From Apteryx mantelli (taxonomy: Eukaryota; Chordata; Aves; Apterygiformes; Apterygidae): a stretch of DNA of 64,000 bases. The translations under genes were made by a program, and so were the position numbers. The notes under the pieces are model-generated. The model did not search any database. It saw nothing but the letters and a program-made list of their open reading frames with translations, and was not told the DNA's origin. This document shows, piece by piece, positions 46,055 to 59,000 of this stretch (the first letter of the stretch is position 1; each line of letters begins with the position of its first letter). The stretch spans positions 9,043,424-9,107,423 of the forward strand of contig NC_089979.1 of assembly GCF_036417845.1 (NCBI RefSeq), in the 5' to 3' direction.

Positions 46055-48756
46055 GTATGTAAGGAGAACAATGCCATGAAGAAGTAAACCAGTACTAATG
46101 TCTTTATAGTTGATTTGGTCAAGTATTTCAAGATATATGACAATACAAAAATAAGAGGACTGACAAATTCCATGTGCAGTAATATATTCCTACTGAGGAG
46201 TGACTGAACTGAAGTTATATTCTCAGGCTAGAAAAAGAATTAGTTTTCAGTCATTAAAGTGATGAAGGGTGTTTAATTTACTATCTTCATCTCTGATGGT
46301 TGAAGAACTTGTTTTTCTCTAAAAGACATAAGATATTTTACTCTTTTCCCTTCTATGGTAAGGTTTTAGCGGAAAAAGTTTAACCAAAGTCTGACTTGAA
46401 GATAAATGTGTATGATTAGCCACTTTAAATGTGGAAAAATATGTCCAAGTACTATTTCTGGACAAAACCATTCTGTCCTCTGATGACAGCTGGAGACCTG
46501 GCAGAATTCAGCACGATACATAATTCGCTTGTTTTGCATGAGATCCTTTCCTTTGACACTGTGAATGGGGTCTGTCGCAAGAGTAGCTGGTGCTATGGGG
46601 AAATCTCGCGGTTTTTATTGTTGACAAAGGCACTAGGACATTCAGCTGTTTTAGAAAGAGCTTCCAGAGACATCAGCCATGTGTTATCATTGGTTTCATT
46701 GGAACCATGCTTTTTTTTTCTAATGGAAAACAGGAGACGGAGTGCAGACCCTGCTTCCTTATAAATGCTCCCCAAACAGCCTCCTACAGGAGGCTGTGAT
46801 CCAACGGTGGGCTGTGGAGCAAGACATACCCTGTCTCCCGTTCTCTGAGTAGGTTTTTCCTTCTTAAGACTGGCTTAGCCACAAAAAACAAAGCTAAAAA
46901 CTTGCTTACAAGTAGCATGAAGAACGCTTTCTAAATCTTGGAAGTTTATAAATCCATAAAAATTTAAGGTTTTCAGAAACTTTCATTATAGGATCAATGC
47001 ATATTTTTCATTGGTGTAGGGAAAAATTAAAGATAGTGGCAGGAGAGCTTGTGTTTATTCCAACCGTACCAAAATATGTTTACCATTGTAATTAAGTACA
47101 TTTTTGCAAAAATGCATTGACAGAAAGACAAAACATAATAATTTTCTAGTTCAAGGAAGACAAATATAGAATAGATTAAATTGTGTTGGTATTTAATTAT
47201 GAATCTAAAAAGCAAAGACATTTAGAATAAAGCTCTACTTGTATCTTTAGAAGAAATATGGTCCCACAGAGTTCATTGTTAACATCACTACTGTTCCTTT
47301 CACTTGGGTTTTCTGGATTAGATTTTATTCTGTGGGTTGTCTAAGTAAAGCCAGGTCATTGAACAGTTTGTACTAATTTGATTGCAACAAGAATATCACA
47401 GCTCTTTAATTCAGTGCAATCTGACAGTGTATCAGCGAGACATGAATTAAGAGTTGCTAGTAGATGGATAATGCTCTCCAAAATTTTTGCTTCATTGCAG
47501 AGATCTAGTAAAGCAATGTCCAAACCACCTAATTTTTTTTGTTGTTTTTTGTAAGTTAGCAAGAGGAATAACTGCATGCTACTCCAAAAAGAAGGCTACC
47601 TGTCTTCCTCATTTCTAGCTAAGCTTCCACCAAGAAAATGTTACAATCCTCATTTTTACCCTTTATGTTTTAGTAAATTCTCCTCAAAATCTGTATTGTT
47701 GTAAGAGAAAGAAGCATGCATGGGAACAAAGCTGGATTTTATTCTTCTTTGCAGTTTTCCATTCAAAAATACTCATAAACTGAAAGCTCCATAAGCCTTC
47801 TTGAAAGCTGACTATATCGGAATACAGTAAAGCAAAGAGTAAAAAGTATATGTGGCAAATATTTGTTTTGCTGAGAAAATTTAGCCAAACTTAAAATCTG
47901 AACTTATTTCTGTTATCTGAACCCAAAGTATCTAAATATTTTAATGTTCCTGAAATATGCCAGATAAATTAAACTAAGTTAAACCATATCTAACCCTAAG
48001 GATAAGACATCTCATTTCTAAGTGGTTTTTAGTCTGGTATTTTCTCTACTTTAACACTTGGGAAACGTTTGAGTGCTTGAGCAGAACTTGTTGGTCTTTA
48101 CAGACTTTATCTCCTTACAGTAATAGTAATAGATGTGGTTTTCAAATTATGGCTGGTAAGATTCTTTCACAATTTTAAGAACTCAGCCAGCAGATCACAA
48201 ACTTATATATAACACGATCTACAGTCTCATTTTTAAAAAATGTTTTAAAGCTTGGAGAAGCAAGGATGCTTTACTTTGGAAATACATAGGCAGACATTTA
48301 TGCTACCAGCAATTTAATTGCCATGAACAAATATGCAGATTTTTTACAAATTACAAGGTTAGAATTACTGAGTTCTAGGATCTTCATGCTTTTTATGATT
48401 TTTTTTCATGTCAGCATTAATACAGCCGACAAATTTCACCAGCAGGTGTCTCTCTTTCTGCATTGACAAACCGATTTTAATTTAACTGACCTTCAGCAGT
48501 ATTTTTATTTCTGTTTCTTGAGTGTTGAGTGGGGAGAATAGAAAACAAATGTCAGACCGATGCTGGTTCAAGTGCCAGTAGTTTTTCTATTTGTGTAGTA
48601 GAATTGCAACTGTTTCTAAAATGATAATATGACATATTGTCTAAATGGTATTTATATTAATCCAAAATTGCTAACAGTTTAATTTGAAGTATGCAGTAAT
48701 GTTTTTTTTATACACTCCACTTGTATTTACCCTGGAAGTGTTTCTTGTCTTATTAG
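46055..48756 (+). other. DNAAF11: DNAAF11 intron 7
   Basis: A 2.7 kb intron. A 111-codon open frame at 46429-46764 has no recognisable domain or splice context. No transposon was recognised. Confidence 0.8.
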
Positions 48757-48822
48757 GCTTCATTTCTCTTTGGAAGATGATGAAGGAAACAACCAATTCA
48801 TCTTGGATCTTGCTGTTTACAG
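48757..48822 (+). CDS. DNAAF11: DNAAF11 exon 8 (start of CS-like domain)
   Basis: Residues 297-317: LHFSLEDDEGNNQFILDLAV then Y and a split arginine. Human has [20 protein letters not shown]. This begins the p23/CS-like domain that in DNAAF proteins is linked to chaperone work in dynein assembly. Confidence 0.94.
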
Positions 48823-49942
48823 GTCAGAATTACTATTTATTTTTTCCTCTTCATTTTTGCTGTTCTTAAGTACTGGTATATAATATTTCAAATATACCCC
48901 CTCTTTGTGCATTGGGACTTTGCAAGAGGAAGACAAATAGCATAGGAGGTAATGGAACCCGTCTTGAAACCTGTGCCAAAGAAATGGGGCTGTATAGACC
49001 AGAGACCCTTCAGGCTGTTCTGTTCCCCTGAGTAAGCATAGTGTTTAACAGTCCTTTCTTGAGTTGACATTTTCTGCTGTCCACATGCAGGTTACCTCTG
49101 CGGTTGTCCAATTACACTTACGTGAAATCCCTTCCATTCTTCACTGGCAGATTAAGATTATAGGGAATGGGGCTTTATGCCCATTCCCTGGTCCTAAAAG
49201 AAGTGCTGCAGTACAGTCATGATGTTCTGATTAAATTCTTTTCATCCTCAAGACAGGGTGTCCTTGTCAATAGTGCCTACTGGAAACAGTCCATGGCTCA
49301 TGTATTTCCCAAACCATGCCAGGGCCATGTCTGGAAAAAAACTAGTTGAGCCAGGCCAAACTGTGACAAGGGATCCATCTATTTGAAAGTACAGTACACC
49401 TAAGCAGTACTGTGGCCTTGTGCTAAGTAGTATCATGCCCAAGGACTGGTTAGAAACTAACCAGCTTATTTTCCCCTAATAGGAACTTGTAATAATAAAG
49501 TTTCAACTAGTTTTCTAGTACAGAAACACTCTTCATGCCAGGGCTTGTTCCATTAGAGCTCATTAATTTCCCTCAAAACAGGCCTACTCCATTGTTTATG
49601 AATTATAAGAATCAGGTTTGGAGCCTCAGAAAATCTGTTCAGTGCAATAAAATGTTGGATATGTTATAATATTCTGTGCTCTTTTGTAAGAAGTGCAAAC
49701 TAAAAAGTTGGAAAAATTCACCTGAGAAGTAATGTTATAATAGAAGGGAAACAGGGAATGGGAGCATGTTCTTCTTTCAAATACTTTAAATCCTAATAAT
49801 ATTTCATATAACTTAATAACTGAAATTGCAGCTTGTAATTTAAAATCTGCAAAAGCATAATTAAAGAGTTATATAGTCTGAACTGCTTATTTGTTAGACT
49901 GTATTGTAGATTGCATTCATTTATTTATATTTCATTCTGAAG
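48823..49942 (+). other. DNAAF11: DNAAF11 intron 8
   Basis: A 1.1 kb intron with a GTCAGA donor and TTCATTCTGAAG acceptor. Nothing else was recognised. Confidence 0.8.
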
Positions 49943-50012
49943 ACATCTGGACACTTCTCTGCTTGATGTTGATGTCCAGCCAACTTACATACGAGTACTG
50001 GTGAAGGGAAAG
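49943..50012 (+). CDS. DNAAF11: DNAAF11 exon 9 (CS-like domain)
   Basis: Residues 319-341: [20 protein letters not shown] then KGK, matching human [23 protein letters not shown]. It ends in phase 0 at GTTAGT. Confidence 0.95.
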
Positions 50013-50990
50013 GTTAGTGTTTTCTTCCTACATTCATTTTAAAGTAAGGGTTATGCTTACTGTGGCTATCGTTATTTATTTTCATTGTTTACTTCTGGCC
50101 TCTTACAGACCTCCACTGTGTTCCATCAGAATCAGTAGAGGCAAGTCTAGGTGCACAAGATCTCATCTTTGTTCATTGGAGTTTGATGGTATTTTTTAAC
50201 TGACTTCAGCAGACTTTATATCTGATTTTTAGCAGTTACTAACCATGTGCACTGGTCTAGAAAAAAAGCACTTTCCTACTCACATTATTTTGGACCACAT
50301 ATAAACTTTGGAAGTGCTAACCAGAAGGGGTGCAAAGCCTGAAATAAAATTTGATTCTCTCTTTCTCTCCTTCTCTCTTCCTTTTTTTCCCCCTAACAAT
50401 GTACATGATTCACTTATGATGAGAGCTTACTAGTTGCCCTAGGCTAGAGTTTAGCAATTTTACAATCTGAAATTTATAGCTGACAGAAAGAAATGGATGT
50501 ATATTCTTTTGAAAGGGCCTTTAAAGTATCATTCTGTTTTCTCTCTCTTCTCAAAGGTTATAATTTTATGTTAATTAAAAAAAAAAATCAAAGTACTTCT
50601 ATAGTAAACCAAAATCCCTATTTATAACTATACCAACTGCATAAACAAAATTTCAGAATTACTTTATGTCTAAAATAGACTGGATAATCGTTCTCATTTA
50701 ATTGCTAATATAAGTCAAGAATCATTTTATAATCTTCTTTAGAAATGTCACTTCAGGAATAAGAGCAATTCAATCATATACATATACTGTACTTGTAAGT
50801 AAAAACTGTTTAACATGCTAATCATTTGTTAGGATTAGTTGTAATATATTTAAAGTGAGAGGATTTAGACCTATATTGTGCTAAATATCAAAGTATATGA
50901 CAGTGATGTTTCTGCGTATGTTCTGTCCAGGTCAAAAAAAAAAAAGGAGATTTTTAATATGTTACACTTCAATCTCTAATTTTCTCTTAG
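50013..50990 (+). other. DNAAF11: DNAAF11 intron 9
   Basis: A 978-base AT-rich intron. It holds CTCT simple sequence around 50356-50380 and A runs near 50578-50587. No exon was seen. Confidence 0.8.
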
Positions 50991-51086
50991 CCATTTCAGC
51001 TTGTGCTCCCTGAGGAAGTGAAGCCAGATAGCAGCTCTGCTAAAAGATCACAAACAACTGGCCATTTAGTTGTCAGCATGCCAAAG
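50991..51086 (+). CDS. DNAAF11: DNAAF11 exon 10 (CS-like domain end)
   Basis: Residues 342-373: [20 protein letters not shown] then [12 protein letters not shown], almost identical to human ([20 protein letters not shown]). A whole number of codons lies between TTCTCTTAG and GTATGT. Confidence 0.96.
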
Positions 51087-54000
51087 GTATGTAAAATAAT
51101 TTGGAGAGGCATCATGCAAAGGTACTTAAAGTGTTGGGAGTACTTTGGAGGTATTTCTGAGTTACAGGTAGCATCTGCCTAGCTAAAGGGATTCAGGCAA
51201 ACCCTTCTCATCAGAACATATTTCCCAAAGAAAGAGCTTTCTGTACAGGCAGTTAAATCACAGAGCCAAAACCTAAGATTAAGGATTCCTTTAAAGTTAC
51301 ATTATGAAAGTCAAAATTAATGGAACTGTTAATATTTTGTTTATTTGCAACAAAACCAGCTTTTTATATATGTAAATATTCTCTGCAAAACATACAGTAT
51401 TGTGGAGCCTCGTAAGAAGATGGATTTTTTAAAATAACTGAAAATAATCAACTTTACTTTCTTTTTCCACTTGTGTGAAATATATTTTAAAAAATAGATT
51501 TATTTTTGTCTGGCATACATATGCATGAAGAATACATTTTGGTTTGAGTACAGGGATGATACACTACTCTCAAGTCTCAGGTGGTCAGAACAAGACTTGC
51601 TTGATTCATTTCTCCTTCGTGCCCTCCCTGCCTGGGAATGATCCACTGACCATCTGTACCAAGTCAGAGTTAGAGGGCTGTGGCAACCTGGTGCTTCAGT
51701 TGAAAGGTGCTGCAGAGCAGACCCAAGTACTTTAAAAAGCCTGGATAGAACTCATATTCCCCTAATATTTCTAACTCTGTGCCCTTCCATGTCACCTGTG
51801 CCCTGAGATATGTGCATCAGATGTTTGCATGTATGGAGTCATGCTGATCAGAATTAAAGTCAATTGAGAGTTCCTCTGGCAAGTAAGAGCAAACTGGCTT
51901 AAAGTGATTTTTGTATCATCTCTCTTCCCTGCTCAGTTCTTGCAGCATAAATGAGAGCAAACTGAGACTAGGTCTGCCAAACATGTAGCTTTTCATGGCT
52001 ATGCTCCCTTTATTTCTTCTCCAATGCATGTCTCCCTAGGGTTTTAGGAAATGTAGCAAGTACTCTGCATATGTAAATGATATTTTGCTTTTATAGGATG
52101 ACATAATGAGAAGGTGAGGGAGACTCAAAGGTGGAATCATCTCTTACCCATTCCCACACATCTTCCAAAAATTTAGAGAATAGAGGAGGGATGACCAGTA
52201 AGGAGGACTGTTCAAGGTGGGGAGGTCAACTTGGCTCACTGAAGTAGCCAGTGAAAGAGGTAATGAGTGGCTTGCCGGCAGTCAGTGGAAGTTTTGTGGA
52301 CGTTAGAGAATAAATACAGGGAAGATGTAGTAGTGTGGAACCAGAACTGGAGCCAAGGGATAGGTACGAGTGGGGAATCTGAGTTGCAGAGGCATCAACA
52401 AGTTTGGGGCAGCATAGGCAGTATGCTGACAGAAATGGAAAAGCATTTAAGTTGAGATTAGATGCTGTCTGCTGCAGAACTGTGTTCTTTGACCTGCAGA
52501 AAGAGCAGAGGTGGATTGAAATTCTTGAGGCAGACATAGGGAGCTGGAAGTTTTAGGAAGGGAGAGGTCTGCAGATGAGGATGGAGTATATGGTGGGGTT
52601 CTGGGAGATGTGAGAGAAGTTAGCCAACTTCCCCAATCATACTTCCTTATCAAACTTCAACAGCGTGCTCTTCTGCCATTATGCCTTTGGAGGGTTGGGC
52701 TACTCTTAAGGCTTGTAGGACTATGTAGTCTCTATTGTCTTTCAGAAATAGGGTAGCCCTGCCAAAACATAGTTATAGGAAGAAATGAAATTTTTGGTGC
52801 TCTAGCCTTACCCTTCTAGCCTCAGAATTTTCTCTGATGTGTAGGAGCAGTGGGACACGGTGCTACATATGGATTTGCAATGGTATATATCAATCACAGC
52901 ATTTTCTTTTGAACAACTGGAAAGCCAATAGGTATTTTTTCTTCCAGAACATTATGGCTGACGTTATCAACAGTATTTGAGAATGCTAATTTGATATCAT
53001 CAACTCAGTATTCATTCTTTTTAGCTAGATGATAAAAAAGCAGAGTTCATGCAAGTTCTTTCAGGATGTATCAGTGATAAGACAAGCCTAATGACTCCAT
53101 TCCACTATGTTTAATCTTTCTGTTCCTGATAAAGTTATTCTCAAAATAAAGTTGTTTGTTTGCAACTAGATAAATGGTCTATCACATTCCTTAGGTAACT
53201 GAAATTTTATGAATACTATTAACTTAAAAATAGACTCCCATATTAGGCTTCCTGCAATATTATGAAAAGACCTATCTCTTATCAGTTATAGAACAAAAGC
53301 TAACTGAATTCAATAAGCATGTTTTTCGCTTGCTTTAGTGAGTTTCTGAACAAGTTGCTAAACCTTTCAAAATTCATCTTCCAAATCTGTTCATAGTTTC
53401 CTGTTCTTTAAAATGAGAAACAAATCTCTTTTCTTGCCTCTCTGATGACCTTGCTATACCATAGATGTTGAGGATAGTAAATTCCACATGAAGTAAAAGA
53501 AAGCAATTCATTTTCACTTTTTTTCCAGAAACATTTTTCGTAAATGTAATACTTCTTGCCCAGCAAATCATTGCAGAATGGTTGTCTTGCTAAGACAGTC
53601 TCTACCAATATTTTTTGGAAGGTCAGCAAAACACGTACGAAGGATGCAACATTTAATGAAATGAAATAGTGTCACTTTTCAAATGCAGTGTTTATACTGT
53701 AATAATCTTAATCACCTGTGCAGAGATTTTGCATGACTAAAGAGCTGATAGCAATTACATTGTACATGCTTCAGTTTCTGGGAAAAATGTTTGGGACATG
53801 AAGCTTTTCAAACTTTGACCCTCCATGCTCTGGCAGTGTTATCTTTGCAGGTGATGCAGGAAAAAAATGATAGTTTCTTTAATAGAATTTGGCCAAAATT
53901 GGCATAATAAATCAGTGATTTTGTAAAATGCTATCACTAGATTACACCAATGGCATTTTAATTAATGTCTGAGAAATGGCATAAAAAATCCGTGTTATTA

Positions 54001-55991
54001 GCAAGTACAGTTTTTATTTAGAATTCTGAGACATTCTGTGCCATGTTTTACAAGGTTAAAATATAATTCATTCAAATAAAACTTTACTTTCATTATTTTA
54101 GTGAATCAAAGCACAAAATTTAGGGATTTTGATTTCCACTTTATTATATAAACAGTCACAAATGAATTCTGACAGCTTTTTATATCTTGGTACCTCAAAA
54201 GCATTAGAAACTTAAAGATCAATGAAAGTTAGATTCCATAATCACTTTTAAAATAGTGAGTTATACAAGTCAACATACAGTTTATTTGACAGAATTTCAA
54301 CATATAATTTTCACTTACCTAGGTATGGAAAATGTAGTAATATTTCATTACCATCTAAGACATGTCCAGCTATGGAACCCTAGAAATCTATTCATCCTTC
54401 ATAATAAATGCTTTAGGGAAACTCTGTTAATCAATGGAACTCACCCTGTAGAAAAAGAAATCCACTGCATGAAAAAATTGCAGACTGAAAAGATGACTCA
54501 GCTTAAAAATACTGTTTTCGCAAATTCCTTCTATTTGCTCAAATATATTCCAGCTTCTGTTTAAAAAATCCATTTCTAGAGTTCTCTGGATGATGTTTTT
54601 AAAAGCACTCTCCTTTCTATTTTCTAATTAATCCAAATAGCTATAGTTTCATAGGATTTATGTCAGAAAGCTTCATTATATTCATGTATTCTGTCTTCCT
54701 GTATATCACAGGCCTTAAATTTCATTCAGTTATTTTTCTATTGAGCACAAAGTCCTATATTTAGCCACAGTTGAAGCTATGGAAGTTCTGTTTTTGAGAA
54801 CAGTTATTCTCACTTGATCTAAGTCACTAAGAGATGGATAGTCAGCCACTGTCTTGGTGAAGCTCACATGTCATTGTTGCTTATGGGGATGTGTTTCAAA
54901 GACAAGAAAAATAAGAAAATATCACTTAAAATTTCTCTTGACTAGAGGCAGGAGGACATCTTTTGAGCCAAAGAGGTTTTGAGTCAAATGATATTAGATA
55001 ATTGATAATAGGTGCTCTGGTAGGCAAATCCTAATCCTTGCCCAAGTTCCAGGATCACCTCTTGTCAAGGAGGCCCTTTCTACTGATTGCCGAATCAGCA
55101 AGTTTCCTCACCATCCTTGACAACGTGCTCTGAGGGCAAAGTAAGATACATTACTCTGAAGGCGATCAAAGAAATGAATTACTTTCACAAGAGCAGAATG
55201 TTATGGGGTCTCCTGAGAAGAACAGGAACTTCCAATAAAACAGACTTTCCTTCAATGTAGTATATACAAAATCAGAGGAGATCAGCTTCTTAAAAACGCA
55301 TTTGAGAAATGAACTATAGAAACTTCTTGCGTGTTTTGGAACTAGAAACAGGGAAACAGAAAACCTTTTGCCACAGGAAATAATATACCTCTACCAGCCA
55401 AGGTCTTGGACCTGTTTTTTTGTGAGAAAGGTAATCCATTTGGACTTCAAACTTTAGATTCTGTTTTAGCAAAGGAGCTGAGGGAGGTTATGGTCACTCA
55501 GGTCTTTTATAAGGAATGAAAGAGGTTCATATTGCAGCACAGACTAATAGATTATTTTCTTTAATAAAAAGGTCTGAACTAGCACAGGGACACGAGAACT
55601 GAAATACAAGCGTGAAGCACATCATGAACAAGTTATCTACTGAGGGAAGCAATAACGTGCATTATTAACATGGCACTTAAAAAAGAGAACATGTATTTAT
55701 ATACTTGTATGTGTATGTATATATATATTATATATATATATATATACACACATGCATGTACTCATTATATATTTAAATATAATTTCATTGAGATCGTTTG
55801 GTTAAAATTGCCTTGGTGAGGAAGCATCAGAAAGTGTTAAAATCTTAACAGGATAAGTGTCATAAGTGTCATAAGAGATTTTTTTTTTTTTACACCCTGT
55901 TTATTTTCTATTTTTAATAAATTATTTAAATGCTTATGAGCCTAAATCTCAACTTTTTTGTGAGAATTGTGGCTGTGTATTTTTATTTCAG
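51087..55991 (+). other. DNAAF11: DNAAF11 intron 10
   Basis: A 4.9 kb intron. It contains a G-rich, slightly more complex stretch at about 52110-52660 of unknown origin and an AT dinucleotide repeat at about 55718-55746. No exon was recognised. Confidence 0.8.
55718..55746. repeat. (TA)n microsatellite
   Basis: Nearly pure TA dinucleotides with one TTA phase shift, followed by ACACACATGCATG. It lies about 250 bases upstream of DNAAF11 exon 11. Confidence 0.85.
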
Positions 55992-56077
55992 GCTAAAGAA
56001 ATAATCCTGGCTAAACAAAAAGTGTCAGCTTCAATCAAAACATCGGACAGCAATACACTGCAAAAAAATACAAGAAG
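55992..56077 (+). CDS. DNAAF11: DNAAF11 exon 11
   Basis: Residues 374-401: AKEIILAKQKVSASIKTSDS then NTLQKNTR, followed by split AG before GTAATT. Human has a variable segment here ending in TNTRS, so both the exon border and phase agree, while the middle is diverged. This is the last exon found; 401 codons are accounted for, against 466 residues in human. Confidence 0.88.
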
Positions 56078-59000
56078 GTAATTCCATTTTTCCTTTCCTG
56101 TTAGTTTTATTTTTTTGTACTTTAGTTATTCACTTGCCAGAATTGTGCTGCTTTATCGAGTAAATTATTGTTGAAAGTACGAAAATATTGATTTGTATAG
56201 AGTAAAGCTATGTATAAAAGCTTCAGACTAATGGCCTGTCTGGTACTGTTTATAAAGTTATCTGCTCCAATAGCAGAGCCAAAAAAGCACTTATTTCTGC
56301 AATCAGTTTTGTTCCATCAGCTCATTCAGATTATTAAACTAGCATACACTAAATCCAAATCACCTACTGCGAATTGCATCTGCAGAGCTCCTTGCTGTGT
56401 AGCCCAAGTCTCAAAACTATTTAGAATGCAATGATTTTGAATCTCTCACATGAATTTTTTGAATCTCTCTCATGAAGTGGTCGCTGCTAACGTATACCAG
56501 TTGAGCCATTGCACTAGTAAATGGGATCAAAAAGCAATTTGACAAGGTTATATAACATAGGTCCATCCTATTAAATGAAGTGTAAACTCTAGCTCTTGGA
56601 ATCTTTCAGCTGGTGACTGCCAGAAGCAAGCAAGTCTTAAGGATGTGCAATTTGTTATTCTTTCCTCCTAGTAAGTGTTATTGGCCATTGCTAGAGACAG
56701 GCACTGGGGCAGCTGGGCACATGGTCTGAGCAGGTACAGATACTATGACATATATTCTAAACTTTTTCCTTTTTTTCTTACTCTAAGCAGTGGCATTCAT
56801 ACCAGAACAAGCTGTAGTAACAGTAAAGTTTGTTAAGCGTTAATATTTGAAAGGCTGTATTTGTTTCCTTGTTTGATTTCATTGTGGTGCATATTAATGG
56901 AAAAGCTAAATAGTCAGTAAAAATTATCATTATTGATCATGTGGATTCTTTCTGTTCTTATGATTTAGGACCATTAGCCAAGTGACTCTGCAAGGGTCAC
57001 TTATGTCATTATTTCTGTTTTTTTAATTTCTTATTTTTAAAAAAGATCAGCCGTGTATTCTTTTCTTAATTGACCTGCATGATGAGCAGCTGATAGGGTA
57101 CTGCAAGAACTTGTGAAGATATTGCTAATGACACAAATGCATTGCATCCTTTCCTTAGGCAGCAGTGATTATGACAGTGCCCCTTCTTGATTACTGAGGA
57201 TTTCTAGTATATTTTAAAAGGTCCGAGCCAAAGTAGTGGATACTTACTTTCCAAAAGCAATGTCTCTTTCCAGCAGAAATACAGCTGAAGCCTTAGAAAC
57301 ATTTAAAGGAATCAATTAACAAAAATGTCTCAGTTTTTCTCCAAGGGAAGACTAGATCTTCCTTCTTTAGATACCAGACACAATCTCTCTTCCAAATGGA
57401 TTCTGCCAAACAGTAAAAGCTCTGTCAAATAGTGGGTGAGGGATATATATTTTCTTAGCACCCTCTCTGTGCCTTTAGTTTTGACTACACAATAAATAAT
57501 TAAATAGAAGTAACGATGGGGACAAGTCCCCTTTCCTGCTAGCTGATGATCTAAAGCTACTCCATGGCACAGCAGAAGGACAAGTTCTTGTGTTTGACTT
57601 CAGTACAGGTTTGAGCAATTATAAACTTGCTTACTGAAGTTTTTGAAGCAAAAATACAAATTTTACTGTTAAATATTAGAGGAAGATACATCACAAAATC
57701 AGAAGTGGGAAAGAAGTATTTTGAATTATAGTTCTTACTAAAAATTTGACCTCTTTAGCTGGAAAGTCACTGACTAGCCAGATGTTAAAATTTGTTGAAT
57801 AGTTGTCTCTTAGATTACAGAAGAACATTCATTACAGTGATTTCACTTGATGGCTACAGATATCTTAGCTAAATTCTCTGTCAGACATATAATCTACTAA
57901 ACTATAATGCAGTGCTTTAAATCTCTTTCTTTAACTCTTGTTAGCTAGATTACATGATGATACTGTCATTACTTCTGCCACATAAAAGAGATTTCTTCAG
58001 TGATTGTATTCATAACTGTATTTCAAATTTTCAAAGAGACAAGTTTCCTTGGAAGGAATTTGACGTATTGATTTATAAAGCCTCTATTAATATAGCAGCT
58101 GCTAATGCCATAGTCTTTACTGTACCTGTCCTCACAATTCATTTGTGAGGTAGAGAAGTTGAGTTTATCACAGTTTCACAGGTGAAACTCAAATATAGGA
58201 AGGAATTGACTTTTCTAGAGTCATCCTGGAAATTTTAAAAGTAACAGTTACATGAAGTTGATAATACTTGTCTTATACCCTAAGCTTCAGACTATTCTTC
58301 CTTTATCATGTTGGAAAAGAAAAAAAAAAAAAGAATTAAATGAAACTCAAACTGTATCTAAATGTAAATTTATACACTCTTGAATCCTTCCAGTAAAGAA
58401 AGGAGGTAAATATAGGAGATTCCTTATTCTTTGTTTTTCACTGTAATTCTTCATATGCAGAGGTAAAGAAATACAGCAGAAGTGTCTTATGAGTTCATTT
58501 AATGAGTTAAAGGATTTCACAGACACAGAATTAAAAATAAATCAGCAGGTTCTGGTCTATACACAGCTGTTGCAATGAATGATTGAACCATGTAAAGCAG
58601 AGGTGATGTTTTCTACTTGAATAGTTAAAGCATTGCAAACCTTACTATTATGTCTTTCTACTCTTAGCTAAGCAAGATTGCACTGGTTAACTAAGCTAGC
58701 AGCAACTATAGACAATACAGCATAACGCATTAAGTTAAAAATGTGGTTTACCTTCCATTAGAATAGCTTCTTAGTGGCAGAGTGTAATTTATGGCTTTTT
58801 TGTTTTTTTCTTTTATACCTGAATTCTTAAGAGGGGGAAAAAAAAGTTCTTATGCTACTGGAACCTCCACCTGTCTGTCTGCCAGTACATACATAATTCA
58901 AACAGGTTATCCAATTTCAGCGAGATTTGACTAGTTGGGAGAGACATCAAATATATAAAATTCCTGTAGCTTTCATTGAACTCAAGGCCAAGAAAAATTG

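Noticed and set aside
46429..46764. A 111-codon open frame in DNAAF11 intron 7.
   Set aside because: No homology, no splice or promoter context, and overlapping open frames on both strands.
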